Source of the DNA: SIG480 sp045649265
GTDB lineage: Bacteria > Bacillota > Clostridia > Oscillospirales > JAAYXM01
Direction: 5' to 3'
Assembly (NCBI GenBank): GCA_045649265.1
Contig: JAZRPO010000006.1
Location: forward strand, 1-64,000
DNA length: 64,000 bases
The translations under genes were made by a program, and so were the position numbers. Of the stretch, positions 25,578 through 34,450 are shown in pieces (position 1 is the first letter of the stretch; each line of letters opens with the position of its first letter). Under the pieces are notes generated by a model. It saw nothing but the letters and a program-made list of their open reading frames with translations. It was not told where the DNA came from and searched no databases.

Positions 25578-27074
25578 TTAAATTTCTCCATTTGTGAATT
25601 TAACGACCATCTCCGGCAAATCCTCACGCGAAGCGGTATTAACAAAGCGTTCTTCTTTTTCAAAAATCGAAGCAAGCGGAGCCGGGATTTTGTTTCTTGT
25701 TGTTTTTGAGAGAATTTCAAGGAGCTCTTCTCCTCCCGAGGAAATATCTATACCAAGTGCAGAGAGAACGCTGTCGGCAAATTTAAACGGGCTTGCAGTT
25801 GAAGCAAGAAGTGTAACAGCATCATCGCCACTCTGTTTGACATATTTCTTGTAAACATTTACAGCAACAGCCGTATGTGTATCTATGAGATAATTATGTT
25901 CACTGAAAATTTCAGAGATGGTTTTGAGTGTATCCTCTTCGCTACAACATCCACCACAGAAAAGCGCTGAAATCTTTTCAAATATCTCGGAGCTTACCGT
26001 ATATGCACCATTGCTTGAAAGCTTTGACATATACTTTTTCACAGTTTTGTCATCGTTGCCTGAGAGATTAAAAATAAGCCTTTCAAGATTACTTGAAATA
26101 AGAATATCCATCGCCGGAGAATTTGTTACAAAAAACTCACGGCACTTGTCATATTTTCCGGTTTCAAAGAAGTCAGTCAGAACATTATTGGCGTTTGAAG
26201 CGCAGATAAATTTCTTTATCGGAACACCCATCTCCCTCGCATAAAATGCGGCAAGAATGTTGCCGAAGTTTCCGGTGGGAACGCAGACATTAATTTCTTC
26301 ATTTTCAGTGATTGCACCGCTTTTTAAGAGATCAAAATACCCGGAAACATAATATGCAATCTGCGGAACTGCGCGCCCCCAGTTAATAGAGTTTGCCGAT
26401 GAAAAAATGCATCCGTTCCCTGAAGCTTTTGCTCTGATCTCTTCATCTGAAAAAATTGTTTTCATGGCAGACTGAACATCATCAAAATTGCCGACAACAG
26501 AGGAAACGTAAACGTTATCCCCTTTCTGTGTTGTCATCTGGCGCTCCTGAATTCTGCTTACGCCATCCTTCGGATAGAAAACTGCGATTTTTGTTCCCTC
26601 AACATCAGAAAAACCTTCAAGCGCTGCTTTGCCCGTATCTCCGGAGGTAGCAACAAGAATGCAAGCAAGTCTCTTTTCGCCTGTTTTCTTTAATGAAGCC
26701 GAAAGAAGATACGGCAAAACCTGAAGCGCCATATCCTTGAACGCACAGGTAGGCCCGTGCCAGAGTTCAAGAATTCCCAGCTTTTTATCGAGCATATGAA
26801 CAGGCGCAACATCAGAAGCATCAAACTTTTCAGAGCTATATGCTTTCTCGGAAAACTCATTTAACTCATCTTCCGAAAAGTCAGTAAGGAACTTTCCAAG
26901 AACAAATGCAGCTCTTTGCTGATAAGATGCATTCAAAAGAAAAGTTTTGTCTTCATCTGTAAGTTTTGGGATGCTTTCAGGGCAAAAAAGACCGCCATCA
27001 TTGCTTAAACCTTTTACAATTGCCTCAGCTGAACTGAGTTTTAAAGAGGTATCTCGTGTGCTAAAATATTTCAT
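25578..27074 (-). CDS. thrC: Threonine synthase
   Basis: The 498-residue PLP enzyme turns O-phosphohomoserine into L-threonine. The N-terminal YFSTRD opening, LWHGPTCAFKDMALQ with the PLP Lys113, and VPTGNFGN with the phosphate-binding loop identify the long type I threonine synthase. Lys113 and the surrounding helix are intact. It is downstream of yraN by 18 bases, probably in the same transcript. No T-box or other leader lies in front of it. Confidence 0.95.
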   Translation of the reverse strand: MKYFSTRDTSLKLSSAEAIVKGLSNDGGLFCPESIPKLTDEDKTFLLNASYQQRAAFVLGKFLTDFSEDELNEFSEKAYSSEKFDASDVAPVHMLDKKLGILELWHGPTCAFKDMALQVLPYLLSASLKKTGEKRLACILVATSGDTGKAALEGFSDVEGTKIAVFYPKDGVSRIQERQMTTQKGDNVYVSSVVGNFDDVQSAMKTIFSDEEIRAKASGNGCIFSSANSINWGRAVPQIAYYVSGYFDLLKSGAITENEEINVCVPTGNFGNILAAFYAREMGVPIKKFICASNANNVLTDFFETGKYDKCREFFVTNSPAMDILISSNLERLIFNLSGNDDKTVKKYMSKLSSNGAYTVSSEIFEKISALFCGGCCSEEDTLKTISEIFSEHNYLIDTHTAVAVNVYKKYVKQSGDDAVTLLASTASPFKFADSVLSALGIDISSGGEELLEILSKTTRNKIPAPLASIFEKEERFVNTASREDLPEMVVKFTNGEI

Positions 27075-27092
27075 ACTAACTCCCTCCAGAAG

Positions 27093-27449
27093 CTAAAATG
27101 CATTTTCAATTTGATTGATTGTATATTTTCCCGATGCGCCATCAGGTGCATATATTTCTATTATATCAAAACGAATGTCTTTTTTTGTTGTATTTTCAGA
27201 AAGCCAAAGCTCAGCAGTAGTCCTAAGCTTCCTTTGCTTTGCAAGAGTAACAAACTCATACGCAGAAGCAAACTTGTCATTCTTACGAAGTTTTACTTCC
27301 ACAAAAATTACTGAACTTTTATTTTCGGCAATGAGGTCAATTTCACCAAAGCGTGTTCGGTAATTTGCAGAAATAATTTGAAATCCCTTTTTCCTCAAAA
27401 ACTCAGCGGCCTGCGCCTCTCCCCATTTTCCAAGCAAGGATGTTGTCAT
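27093..27449 (-). CDS. UPF0102/YraN family endonuclease-like protein
   Basis: The 118-residue protein has the resolvase-like nuclease pattern of the family: GEIDLI with Glu36/Asp38 and FVEVK with Glu51/Lys53. Function is not established, although a Holliday-junction nuclease-like fold is predicted for the family. Its start overlaps the rnhB stop by four bases (ATGA), which indicates translational coupling. This rnhB-yraN pairing is common. Confidence 0.9.
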   Translation of the reverse strand: MTTSLLGKWGEAQAAEFLRKKGFQIISANYRTRFGEIDLIAENKSSVIFVEVKLRKNDKFASAYEFVTLAKQRKLRTTAELWLSENTTKKDIRFDIIEIYAPDGASGKYTINQIENAF

Positions 27450-28066
27450 TTCAAAAGCGCACCGCCTTTGTATTTTTTGAAAAAGCTTCTTCTATGTACC
27501 GGGGACAATCCAAAGCTTTCAACACACTCATAATGTAGCTTTGTGGGATATCCCTTATGCTTTTCAAATTGGTATTGTGGGTATTCCTTTGCAAGCTCTG
27601 ACATAAATCTGTCACGGCTGACCTTTGCAAGAATAGACGCGGCAGCAATATTGGCTGATAAGCTATCTCCCTTTACAACATGTTGCATCGGAATATCATA
27701 ATCAAAAAGCTGATTTCCGTCAATCAGAATATACCCAGGCCGTGTATCAAGCAGAGAAACTGCCCTTTTCATGGCAATAAGCGATGCGCGAAGAATGTTT
27801 ATATCGTCAATCTCAGCTTCGCTGCTTTGTGCAATGCCGTATGCAACCGCCTTTTCACAAATAACATCAAAAAGGAGCTCTCGTTTTTTATCGCTTAACT
27901 TTTTCGAGTCATTAAGCCCCTCAATTTCAATCCCCTGCGGAAGAATAACCGCAGCGGCAAAAACAGGCCCCGCAAGCGGACCGCGCCCCGCCTCGTCAAC
28001 TCCGCAGAGATTTGAATATCCTTGTCCAAACAGGCTGTTTTCGATTCTCCACAAATTTCCACCCAT
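27446..28066 (-). CDS. rnhB: Ribonuclease HII
   Basis: The 206-residue enzyme removes ribonucleotides from DNA and RNA-DNA hybrids. Catalytic residues begin with DEAGRGPLAG (Asp24, Glu25); further acidic residues lie in LIDGNQ and in the C-terminal KHKGYPTKLH region. It follows rbgA by 12 bases with RBS AGGAGAG. Confidence 0.95.
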   Translation of the reverse strand: MGGNLWRIENSLFGQGYSNLCGVDEAGRGPLAGPVFAAAVILPQGIEIEGLNDSKKLSDKKRELLFDVICEKAVAYGIAQSSEAEIDDINILRASLIAMKRAVSLLDTRPGYILIDGNQLFDYDIPMQHVVKGDSLSANIAAASILAKVSRDRFMSELAKEYPQYQFEKHKGYPTKLHYECVESFGLSPVHRRSFFKKYKGGALLK

Positions 28067-28078
28067 AAATATTCTCTC

Positions 28079-28981
28079 CTATTCAGAAAGCATACCCCGA
28101 AATTCTATTTTATCAAGTGGTTCTCGTTCTGCATCCGAAACATCCTCTAAAGTAATTCGCCCGAGTTCTCCGGAGCGAAACTCATCGAACAAAGTCTTTG
28201 CCATTCGCTCTGTATTAATTTCTCCGCCCGAAATCAAAAAGCCACGCGCACGTCCGGCACGTTCTAAAATTTCATACCCCGGCTCATTTGGCGAAGAAGT
28301 AATTTTATATCTTGTATTAAGGTTATTTGCATATCGCTCAGAAAGGAGCTCCATAAAGAGAGATGCGAGTGACTCAATATCGAGGATTTCATCCTTTATA
28401 GCTCCTGTAAAAGCGAGATTTAACGCTGTTCGCTTATCATCAAATTTAGGCCAAAGCATACCGGGAGTATCAAGAAGCTCAATACCTTCTCCGGTACGAA
28501 TCCATTGTTTTTCACGGGTAACACCGGGCCTGTCCTCTGCTTTTGCTATATTTCTGCCGGAAACTCTGTTAATAAAAGAAGATTTACCGACATTCGGAAC
28601 TCCGCAAATCATAACACGGACACTTCTACCAATCTGCCCTTTTTCCCGATACGAAGAAAGCTTCTCGGTGAGAAGATTTTTAATTGCAGAGGAAAAAGCG
28701 GATACTCCCGCCCCGTTTTTAGAATTTGTTTCAAGGACCGAGTAACCAAGTTTTTTGTAATATGCCGCCCAATCCTTTGTTTTTTTTGCATCAGCCAAAT
28801 CAACCCGATTTAAAACTATCAGTCTGGGCTTTGTTTTTGACAATTCAAAAATATCATAATTCCTGCTTGAAATCGGAATGCGGGCATCAAGAATTTCACA
28901 AACGGCGTCAACCATTTTCAAGTTTTCAGAAATCATTCTGCGGGTTTTGGTCATATGCCCGGGATACCATTGTATATCCAT
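28079..28981 (-). CDS. rbgA: Ribosome biogenesis GTPase RbgA (YlqF)
   Basis: The 300-residue circularly permuted GTPase matures the 50S subunit. It opens with IQWYPGHMTKTRRMI, then G4 LNRVDLAD precedes G1 GVPNVGKSS and G3 DTPGMLWP, the permuted order. The C-terminal domain binds rRNA. It sits in the standard rplS-lepB-rbgA-rnhB order. Confidence 0.95.
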   Translation of the reverse strand: MDIQWYPGHMTKTRRMISENLKMVDAVCEILDARIPISSRNYDIFELSKTKPRLIVLNRVDLADAKKTKDWAAYYKKLGYSVLETNSKNGAGVSAFSSAIKNLLTEKLSSYREKGQIGRSVRVMICGVPNVGKSSFINRVSGRNIAKAEDRPGVTREKQWIRTGEGIELLDTPGMLWPKFDDKRTALNLAFTGAIKDEILDIESLASLFMELLSERYANNLNTRYKITSSPNEPGYEILERAGRARGFLISGGEINTERMAKTLFDEFRSGELGRITLEDVSDAEREPLDKIEFRGMLSE

Positions 28982-29007
28982 TTTCGCGCCTCCAACAGGT
29001 TTATCCG

Positions 29008-29583
29008 CTAATTCACAGTGCCAAAATCTTTAATGGGAAAAACCCTTAAAACAACCTTGCCTAGAATGTTCGATTTGTGGACCATTCCAAGGCTTGAATC
29101 ACGGCTGTCTGCGCTGTGGTTGCGATTATCACCCATAACAAAAATGCAGTCTTCCGGCACGGTTGCCGGGAATGTCATATCTATCTGACGGTTGGTTTTA
29201 TCGGCAATATACGGCTCATCTAACGCTTCACCGTCAATATAAACAATTCCATTTTCAAAGTCGATATCAATTTTTTGCCCCTCAGTAGCTATAATGCGCT
29301 TGACAATCATCTTCCCATCAAGAAAGGATTTCTTTGCAAGCACAACTATATCACCGTTATCAGGCTCATATAAAAAGTCAGAGGTAATAAGCCAATCCTT
29401 ATCATGAAGTGTTGGGATCATTGAATCACCGTCAACACCAACGATTCTGAAAAGAAATATAAAAATCAGAACAATCGTGCTTAAAATAAACGTTATATTC
29501 TGAACCCAATCAAATATTTCGTCTTTAACGGAAAAGTTTGAGGCTTTATTGGAACTTTCCTCAAATTGAACGTTTTCAGACAT
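29008..29583 (-). CDS. lepB: Signal peptidase I
   Basis: The 191-residue S26A protease cleaves signal peptides outside the membrane. A transmembrane helix spans about 30-48. The catalytic Ser54 lies in GDSMIPTL and Lys95 in KMIVKRIIA; the box PEDCIFVMGDNRNHSADSR near the C-terminus is typical. It is a single-TM Gram-positive form. It lies 26 bases upstream of rbgA. Confidence 0.95.
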   Translation of the reverse strand: MSENVQFEESSNKASNFSVKDEIFDWVQNITFILSTIVLIFIFLFRIVGVDGDSMIPTLHDKDWLITSDFLYEPDNGDIVVLAKKSFLDGKMIVKRIIATEGQKIDIDFENGIVYIDGEALDEPYIADKTNRQIDMTFPATVPEDCIFVMGDNRNHSADSRDSSLGMVHKSNILGKVVLRVFPIKDFGTVN

Positions 29584-29599
29584 AAAATCACGCTCCCTA

Positions 29600-29643
29600 A
29601 CAAGTGAAAAGGGGGAAGACTGACAAGCCCTCCCCTTCTCCTT
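29600..29643 (-). terminator. Imperfect hairpin after rplS
   Basis: On the minus strand AAGGGG-rich sequence just after the rplS stop pairs with CCCCTT followed by TT. It may cause partial termination before lepB. The stem is short and interrupted. Confidence 0.4.
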
Positions 29644-29985
29644 TTAGATATCTTCCTTGACCTTTGCCGCTTTTCCGACTCTGCCACGCAGATAGTAAAG
29701 CTTTGCACGTCTGACTTTACCTTTGCGGACGACCTCGAACTTCGCAACATGCGGTGAATGAATCGGGAAAACCCTTTCAACACCTACGCCGTAAGACAAG
29801 CGACGAACCGTAACCGTTTCCTGAATACCGCCATGCTTTCTGGCGATAATCGTGCCTTCAAAAACCTGAACACGCTCACGGTTACCTTCCTTAATAAGGA
29901 CATGGACACGGACAGTGTCACCAATGCTTATTTCGGGTAAATCCTTTTTAATCTGACTGTCTGTCAAATTCTTAATAAGATCCAT
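29644..29985 (-). CDS. rplS: Ribosomal protein L19
   Basis: The 113-residue protein has the L19 signature: GDTVRVHVLIKEGNRERVQVFEG, then GVGVERVFPIHSPHV and VRRAKLYYLRGR. It lies at the 30S-50S interface. It is the first gene of the rplS-lepB-rbgA-rnhB-yraN-thrC run. Confidence 0.98.
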   Translation of the reverse strand: MDLIKNLTDSQIKKDLPEISIGDTVRVHVLIKEGNRERVQVFEGTIIARKHGGIQETVTVRRLSYGVGVERVFPIHSPHVAKFEVVRKGKVRRAKLYYLRGRVGKAAKVKEDI

Positions 29986-30058
29986 TGATGCACGCCTCCC
30001 TTCTTCATAGCCGTTCTTATTTTAACACAAGAAAACAGAGGACCGACCGTTATATGAC
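29986..30058 (-). promoter_or_regulatory. 5' leader of rplS, possible L19-type leader
   Basis: About 70 transcribed bases precede rplS. They hold a GGGAGG ribosome binding site and a possible short hairpin. L19 leaders are known in Firmicutes, but pairing here is not clear enough for a firm call. Confidence 0.35.
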
Positions 30059-30064
30059 TAGGAT

Positions 30065-30093
30065 ATAATATCATATTCAAACTAAAAAATCAA
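30065..30093 (-). promoter_or_regulatory. Promoter of the rplS operon
   Basis: Minus strand TTGATT (30088-30093), a 17-base spacer and TATTAT (30065-30070). Confidence 0.7.
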
Positions 30094-30125
30094 GTATTAT
30101 TTTTTGTTGCAAATAATATTTCTAT

Positions 30126-30154
30126 TTGCACTTTTGAAAGATATTTGTTATACT
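30126..30154 (+). promoter_or_regulatory. Promoter of the pseudouridine synthase gene
   Basis: TTGCAC (30126-30131), a 17-base spacer and TATACT (30149-30154), about 30 bases before the ATG. Confidence 0.7.
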
Positions 30155-30182
30155 GAGTCAAGAGTAAAATCGGAGGTGTGCA

Positions 30183-31139
30183 ATGAAAGAATTTATTATA
30201 AATAAGAATGACGCTGATAAGCGCCTTGATAAATTTGTTTCAAAGGCAGCTCCGTCTCTTCCATCTAATCTTATACAAAAGTCAATCCGCTTAAAACGTA
30301 TTAAAGTTAATTCTGCCCGTGCAACAGCAGATATGCGTCTCTCTGTGGGTGACGTTGTTTCCCTGTATCTGAATGATGAATTTTTTGAGGTTTCAAGGGT
30401 AAGCAGAGTAGAGAGCAAGCTCACCTCTTCTTTCCCCTCAATTCTGTATGAGGACGAAAATATTCTTCTGCTAAACAAGCCTGCGGGAATTTCCGTTCAC
30501 GATGATGATTTTGGTGGAGAAACTCTTCTTTCGCAGATGCTCAGCTATCTTGCTTTCAAGGGTGAATGGTCTCCGCAAAAAGAAAACGCATTTATTCCGG
30601 CTCTTTGCAACAGAATTGACAAGAACACCTCAGGCATTGTTATTGCTGCTAAAAATGCCGAAGCGCTTCGCATAATGAATGATAAAATCAAGAACCGCGA
30701 AATTTCAAAGTTCTATCTTTGCGCAGTTTTCGGAACGCCAAATCCAAAGAGCGGAACGCTGAGAGGCTACATATTTAAAGATGCAAAAGAAAATCGCGTT
30801 TATGTCAAACCCTATCCTTCTCCGGGTGCAAAGACGGCAATAACAAAGTATTCTACACTCAAAACAAACGGAGAAATTTCTCTTGTTGAATGCGAGCTTA
30901 TAACCGGGAGAACCCACCAGATAAGAGCACAGATGGCAGCGGCAGGGCATCCGCTCGTAGGTGACGGAAAGTATGGCAGAAACACGAACAACAAGCGTTT
31001 TGGTATGAAACATCAGGCGCTCTGCTCCTATAAGCTCATATTTAATTTCTCCTCTCCTTCCGGAATTCTTGAATATCTCGATAAAAAAACCTTTCTTATA
31101 AGTGAAATCCCATTTAAAGCAAAACTTTTCCCAAAATAA
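30183..31139 (+). CDS. RluA-family pseudouridine synthase (RluC/RluD-like)
   Basis: The 318-residue enzyme isomerises uridine to pseudouridine in rRNA. It has an N-terminal S4 RNA-binding domain (about 12-70) and a catalytic domain with NRIDKNTSG, where Asp146 is the nucleophile. The GRTHQIRAQMAAAGHPLVGD block is characteristic. The target site cannot be told from sequence. AATCGGAGGTG is a strong RBS. The gene stands alone, between its promoter and the terminator after 31139. Confidence 0.92.
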   Translation: MKEFIINKNDADKRLDKFVSKAAPSLPSNLIQKSIRLKRIKVNSARATADMRLSVGDVVSLYLNDEFFEVSRVSRVESKLTSSFPSILYEDENILLLNKPAGISVHDDDFGGETLLSQMLSYLAFKGEWSPQKENAFIPALCNRIDKNTSGIVIAAKNAEALRIMNDKIKNREISKFYLCAVFGTPNPKSGTLRGYIFKDAKENRVYVKPYPSPGAKTAITKYSTLKTNGEISLVECELITGRTHQIRAQMAAAGHPLVGDGKYGRNTNNKRFGMKHQALCSYKLIFNFSSPSGILEYLDKKTFLISEIPFKAKLFPK

Positions 31140-31152
31140 TAAAAACACACTT

Positions 31153-31196
31153 AAACAGCAAAAGAGCAGCGATACTCGCTGCTCTTTTGCTGTTAC
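31153..31196. terminator. Bidirectional terminator
   Basis: A perfect stem of at least 15 bp pairs 31157-31171 with 31177-31191 and can extend outward by a few pairs. A-rich and T-rich flanks suit both convergent genes. Confidence 0.85.
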
Positions 31197-31198
31197 TT

Positions 31199-32497
31199 TT
31201 AATTGTTTTCCTGTAAGGTTTTTATGTTTTCTAATGTTTCATTTAGCAAAACAAAGTCTGCATCTTCTGTATATGGCTGAACTCTATCATACTTAAACAT
31301 TGCAATTTCATATCCAGCCCGGCACAGCTGGTCTTTTGTCGGCAAATATCCCAAAGAGCCATTTGAAAGAGAAAGTGAAATAACATCAAATTCCTTAACT
31401 GCATTATCTATGCGCAAACCAATTTCTGAAAACAGTTCAAAAGGAAACGTTACAAAAACTACATTCCCTATTCTCAAAACCGTTTGCGGCAATTCAACAT
31501 ATTCTTGTTCCGTATAACCATTTTCATATGAGAGTTTAACGTTTTCATAGTATTCATTAATGTGCTTACCAAGGTTTGACTCGGATTTTTTTAATGTATC
31601 AACCATTTCTGAGGCTTCTTCATATGAAATTCTCGGTGTAAGCGGCATTTTAATTATTCTGCTTGCAATATCAAGGCTTACATCTTCGTATGAAGAAATT
31701 GAATTGTATATTTTAAGCGCATCCGCCACTGCAATCTTAGAAATTTCCTCCATAAGCGCTATGCTTTTCGCAGTGCTGCCGTCTGAAAGGCGCGGGCCAA
31801 CATCTCCTTCAGGCCCATTAAAAAAGGCTGTTATACCACCGCTTACCGCTTCTATTTTATCTATCATTTCACCCGGCCAGTCGCGGCTGATTTCATGAGA
31901 TCTGCCTGAAGCTGTACAATGGCAGCCATAGGAAATAATATTAGCAACAACTCCGTTTTCACCTTTAAAAGAGATTATAGTCATTTTTGGATTGAAAATT
32001 CCCCAAGGACACTGCCCAAGACGAATTTGATTATTCGAGCGAAGCTCACGTCTGTTAACACCAACATAACTATCTCCGCTTGCAACCGCAACCTTAACAG
32101 GTTCAAGATTTTCAAACGCCTCAGCACTAGCTCGGATTATTGCAGGCTTAAAAATAGATGTATAATACTCCTCATCAATTCCGCCCCAACCCGCCATATC
32201 TTGCATCGCGGGGCCTGTATGTGTATGAGTGGCAGAAATAATTATGTTTTCAGCGGGAATATCCAGCATTTTACCAAGTTCAGCTCTGAGCTCATCAGAT
32301 ACTTTTGTGTCAATACTGCATACGAAAGCACTTATCATTAATGCTTTTGCGTCACCATATTTAAACGCAAAAGCTGTTAAAGTCAAATTATCGTGTACAC
32401 TCTCTGATCTGAAATTAACAGTGTAACCAAAAAGTCTACAGCCAATCTCAGGAGTTATATCAACCTTCGAGGCTCCAAAATGTAATTTTCCAGACAT
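31199..32497 (-). CDS. Neutral/alkaline ceramidase-like hydrolase, cytosolic
   Basis: The 432-residue protein resembles the N-terminal catalytic domain of neutral/alkaline non-lysosomal ceramidases. The opening FGASKVDITPEIGCRLFGY, the zinc site SATHTHTGP (His91, His93) and the second His in YGCHCTASG (His193) are visible, as is FFNGPEGDVGPR. Known ceramidases are secreted and longer, with a C-terminal immunoglobulin-like domain; this one has neither signal peptide nor extension. It may act on another amide or ester. It has its own promoter (32526-32554) and AGGAGGA RBS. Confidence 0.82.
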   Translation of the reverse strand: MSGKLHFGASKVDITPEIGCRLFGYTVNFRSESVHDNLTLTAFAFKYGDAKALMISAFVCSIDTKVSDELRAELGKMLDIPAENIIISATHTHTGPAMQDMAGWGGIDEEYYTSIFKPAIIRASAEAFENLEPVKVAVASGDSYVGVNRRELRSNNQIRLGQCPWGIFNPKMTIISFKGENGVVANIISYGCHCTASGRSHEISRDWPGEMIDKIEAVSGGITAFFNGPEGDVGPRLSDGSTAKSIALMEEISKIAVADALKIYNSISSYEDVSLDIASRIIKMPLTPRISYEEASEMVDTLKKSESNLGKHINEYYENVKLSYENGYTEQEYVELPQTVLRIGNVVFVTFPFELFSEIGLRIDNAVKEFDVISLSLSNGSLGYLPTKDQLCRAGYEIAMFKYDRVQPYTEDADFVLLNETLENIKTLQENN

Positions 32498-32525
32498 AGT
32501 AAAATCCTCCTTTTAAACTATGTAT

Positions 32526-32554
32526 ATTATACAACCGGAATTTTTAAAAAGCAA
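32526..32554 (-). promoter_or_regulatory. Promoter of the ceramidase-like gene
   Basis: Minus strand TTGCTT (32549-32554), a 17-base spacer and TATAAT (32526-32531). Confidence 0.7.
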
Positions 32555-32572
32555 GGAAAATGTTTCTTTAAT

Positions 32573-32608
32573 AAAAAAACCGAAGCAAAGTAAACTTTGC
32601 TTCGGTTT
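32573..32608 (-). terminator. Terminator of tRNA-Pro
   Basis: A perfect 14-bp stem pairs 32577-32590 with 32595-32608. On the minus strand it is followed by a run of T. The stem starts at the CCA end of the tRNA. Confidence 0.85.
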
Positions 32609-32684
32609 GGTCCGAGTGACAGGAGTCGAACCTGCGGCCTCTTGAACCCCATTCAAGCGCGCTACCAAGCTGCGCCACACCCGG
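32608..32684 (-). tRNA. tRNA-Pro (anticodon GGG)
   Basis: The 77-base cloverleaf folds with acceptor CCGGGTG/CACTCGG (one G-U), D-stem GCGC, T-loop GGTTCGACTCC and anticodon stem CTTGA/TCAAG around ATGGGGT, giving anticodon GGG, which reads CCC and CCU. CCA is encoded. Confidence 0.95.
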
Positions 32685-32698
32685 ATATCAACTATGAA

Positions 32699-32727
32699 AG
32701 TATACCACACCTTGCATAAACTTTCAA
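32699..32727 (-). promoter_or_regulatory. tRNA-Pro promoter
   Basis: Minus strand TTGAAA (32722-32727), a 17-base spacer and TATACT (32699-32704). Confidence 0.75.
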
Positions 32728-32851
32728 GTATTAATTCAAAAATTTAAAAACTTTCTTTTTAATTCATGTATGTGCGTTATATTTTCTGCAAACTTGAACA
32801 GAATATAGCTATATACGGAAGTCCCTTATTCTTCTGTAAAGAAGGTTTTTT

Positions 32852-33532
32852 ATGACAATTTCACTTGTGCGAACCATAATACTTTATATCCTCATTATTG
32901 TTTGTCTGCGAGCCATGGGAAAACGTCAGGTCGGAGAGCTTTCTCCATCTGAGCTTGTCGTAACCCTTTTAGTTTCAGAGCTCGTCACAATTCCTATGCA
33001 AAATACGGCTTCACCGCTTGCACATGGAGTTGTTCCAGTTCTTACGCTTCTCGCCCTTGAACTTTTGATTTCAACAATATTCATACACAACCGTTTTATA
33101 CGAAAACTCACACTCGGAAGAATAAGCATTCTGATTGAAAACGGAAAAATGAATCAAAAGGAAATGAGAAAGCTTCGCATCTCACTCGATGAACTTCTTG
33201 AAGAAATCAGATTAAAGGGTTTTATAAACATTTCAGAAATTAAATACGCAATCCTTGAAGCCAGCGGAGAGCTCAGTGTATTCCCCTTTTCAAAAAGCGC
33301 CGCCGCTACTCAAGAGGACCTTGGTATTACTCAAGAAAAAACCTTTTTTCCGCATACTATAATTTCTGACGGTATTTATATTAAACGTGAAGCTGAGACA
33401 ATCAAGAAAAATGAAAAGTGGATACAAAAGCAGCTTTCAAAACAAGGAATCAATTCATACGATGAGGTTTTCCTTATGCAGATTGATGAACAAGGTAAAA
33501 CAATTATAATACCGAAGGAGAGCAAAAGATGA
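32852..33532 (+). CDS. DUF421 (YetF-like) membrane protein
   Basis: The 226-residue protein has about three transmembrane helices in its first 80 residues (IILYILIIVCLRAMGKRQVGELSPSELV carries the family signature with GKRQVG), then a cytoplasmic domain with ISLDELLEEIRLKGF and IKYAILEASGELSVF. DUF421 proteins are widespread in spore formers; some affect germination or stress but no activity is established. It overlaps the next gene by four bases (ATGA). Confidence 0.93.
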   Translation: MTISLVRTIILYILIIVCLRAMGKRQVGELSPSELVVTLLVSELVTIPMQNTASPLAHGVVPVLTLLALELLISTIFIHNRFIRKLTLGRISILIENGKMNQKEMRKLRISLDELLEEIRLKGFINISEIKYAILEASGELSVFPFSKSAAATQEDLGITQEKTFFPHTIISDGIYIKREAETIKKNEKWIQKQLSKQGINSYDEVFLMQIDEQGKTIIIPKESKR

Positions 33533-33909
33533 AAGAGACATTGATTTCCTGTTCTATTTTTTTCTTCTTCGCTATTACATGCCTGATAAGTATTAAATAC
33601 ACAGACAAATTTTGCGCCGACATTTCAGCACTCACAAAAGAGTGTGAAACAAAAATAAAGTTGAGCGATTGGGACGGAGCTTCTGAAGCTATAAAAAAAG
33701 CACGAGAAGTTTTTGTAAAAAAAACTCCTGTGCTTGAAAGCTATTTATTGCACAATGACGTAGAGTGCCTCTCAGATATTCTCACAGACATTGAGGTATC
33801 GGTTGAATTGCGCGAAAAAGGCGGTGCAATTTCAGCAATACGAATCTTTGCAAGACGCCTGTCAGAGCTTGCCGAGTCTGATAAATTGACAATTAATAAT
33901 ATCTTATAG
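33529..33909 (+). CDS. DUF4363 family protein
   Basis: The 126-residue protein has one N-terminal transmembrane helix (about 4-20) and an outward helical domain with WDGASEAIKKAREVFVKKTPVL, typical of DUF4363. It is encoded directly behind DUF421 with an ATGA overlap, as in many Clostridia. Function is unknown; the pair probably works together in the membrane. Confidence 0.88.
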   Translation: MKETLISCSIFFFFAITCLISIKYTDKFCADISALTKECETKIKLSDWDGASEAIKKAREVFVKKTPVLESYLLHNDVECLSDILTDIEVSVELREKGGAISAIRIFARRLSELAESDKLTINNIL

Positions 33910-33912
33910 CCT

Positions 33913-34365
33913 TTACTTTGATTTCATGCTATTAAGCTCTTTCAGGAATGACTCAACGTCTTCAAAAGAGCGATAAACAGAAACAAATCTGACATAAGCA
34001 ACCTGGTCAATCTCTTTGAGGCGCTTCATTGTCATTTCACCGATCTTGCTGCTTGAAACCTCTTTTTCCATAGTGTTTTGCAAGGCCTGCTCAATCTCGT
34101 CCGCAATCTCTTCAAGAGTATGAATCGCGACAGGACGCTTGACACATGCGCGAAGCAAACCGGAAAGGAGCTTGTTTTTGTCAAATAACTGGCGGGACCC
34201 GTCATTTTTTATAACATATAACGGCATACTTTCAACTGTTTCGTATGTCGTAAAACGCTTCTGGCAAGAAAGACACTCGCGACGGCGGCGAATTGACCCC
34301 CCGCCTTCAGCCGGGCGAGAGTCGAGAACCTTACTTTCCAAATATCCGCAAAAAGGACATTTCAT
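33913..34365 (-). CDS. nrdR: Transcriptional repressor NrdR
   Basis: The 150-residue regulator of ribonucleotide reductase genes has an N-terminal zinc ribbon with Cys3, Cys6, Cys31 and Cys34, the basic IRRRRECLSCQKRFTTYE, and an ATP-cone (about 48-138). It senses dATP/ATP. It converges on the DUF4363 gene three bases away. A promoter lies at 34404-34433. Confidence 0.97.
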   Translation of the reverse strand: MKCPFCGYLESKVLDSRPAEGGGSIRRRRECLSCQKRFTTYETVESMPLYVIKNDGSRQLFDKNKLLSGLLRACVKRPVAIHTLEEIADEIEQALQNTMEKEVSSSKIGEMTMKRLKEIDQVAYVRFVSVYRSFEDVESFLKELNSMKSK

Positions 34366-34403
34366 AAATTACACCTCCGGAAAGGATATATTTTCCTGAC
34401 TTG

Positions 34404-34433
34404 ATAATAACACAAACGGCTTGCAAATTTCAA
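34404..34433 (-). promoter_or_regulatory. Promoter of nrdR
   Basis: Minus strand TTGAAA (34428-34433), an 18-base spacer and TATTAT (34404-34409). Confidence 0.6.
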
Positions 34434-34450
34434 GTCAGTTTCCAAAATCG

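Noticed and set aside
27771..28745. Open frame of 324 codons on the plus strand
   Set aside because: It runs antisense across rnhB and rbgA, both certain genes. Its Ser/Arg/Pro-rich composition is typical of antisense frames, and no RBS or family motif is seen.
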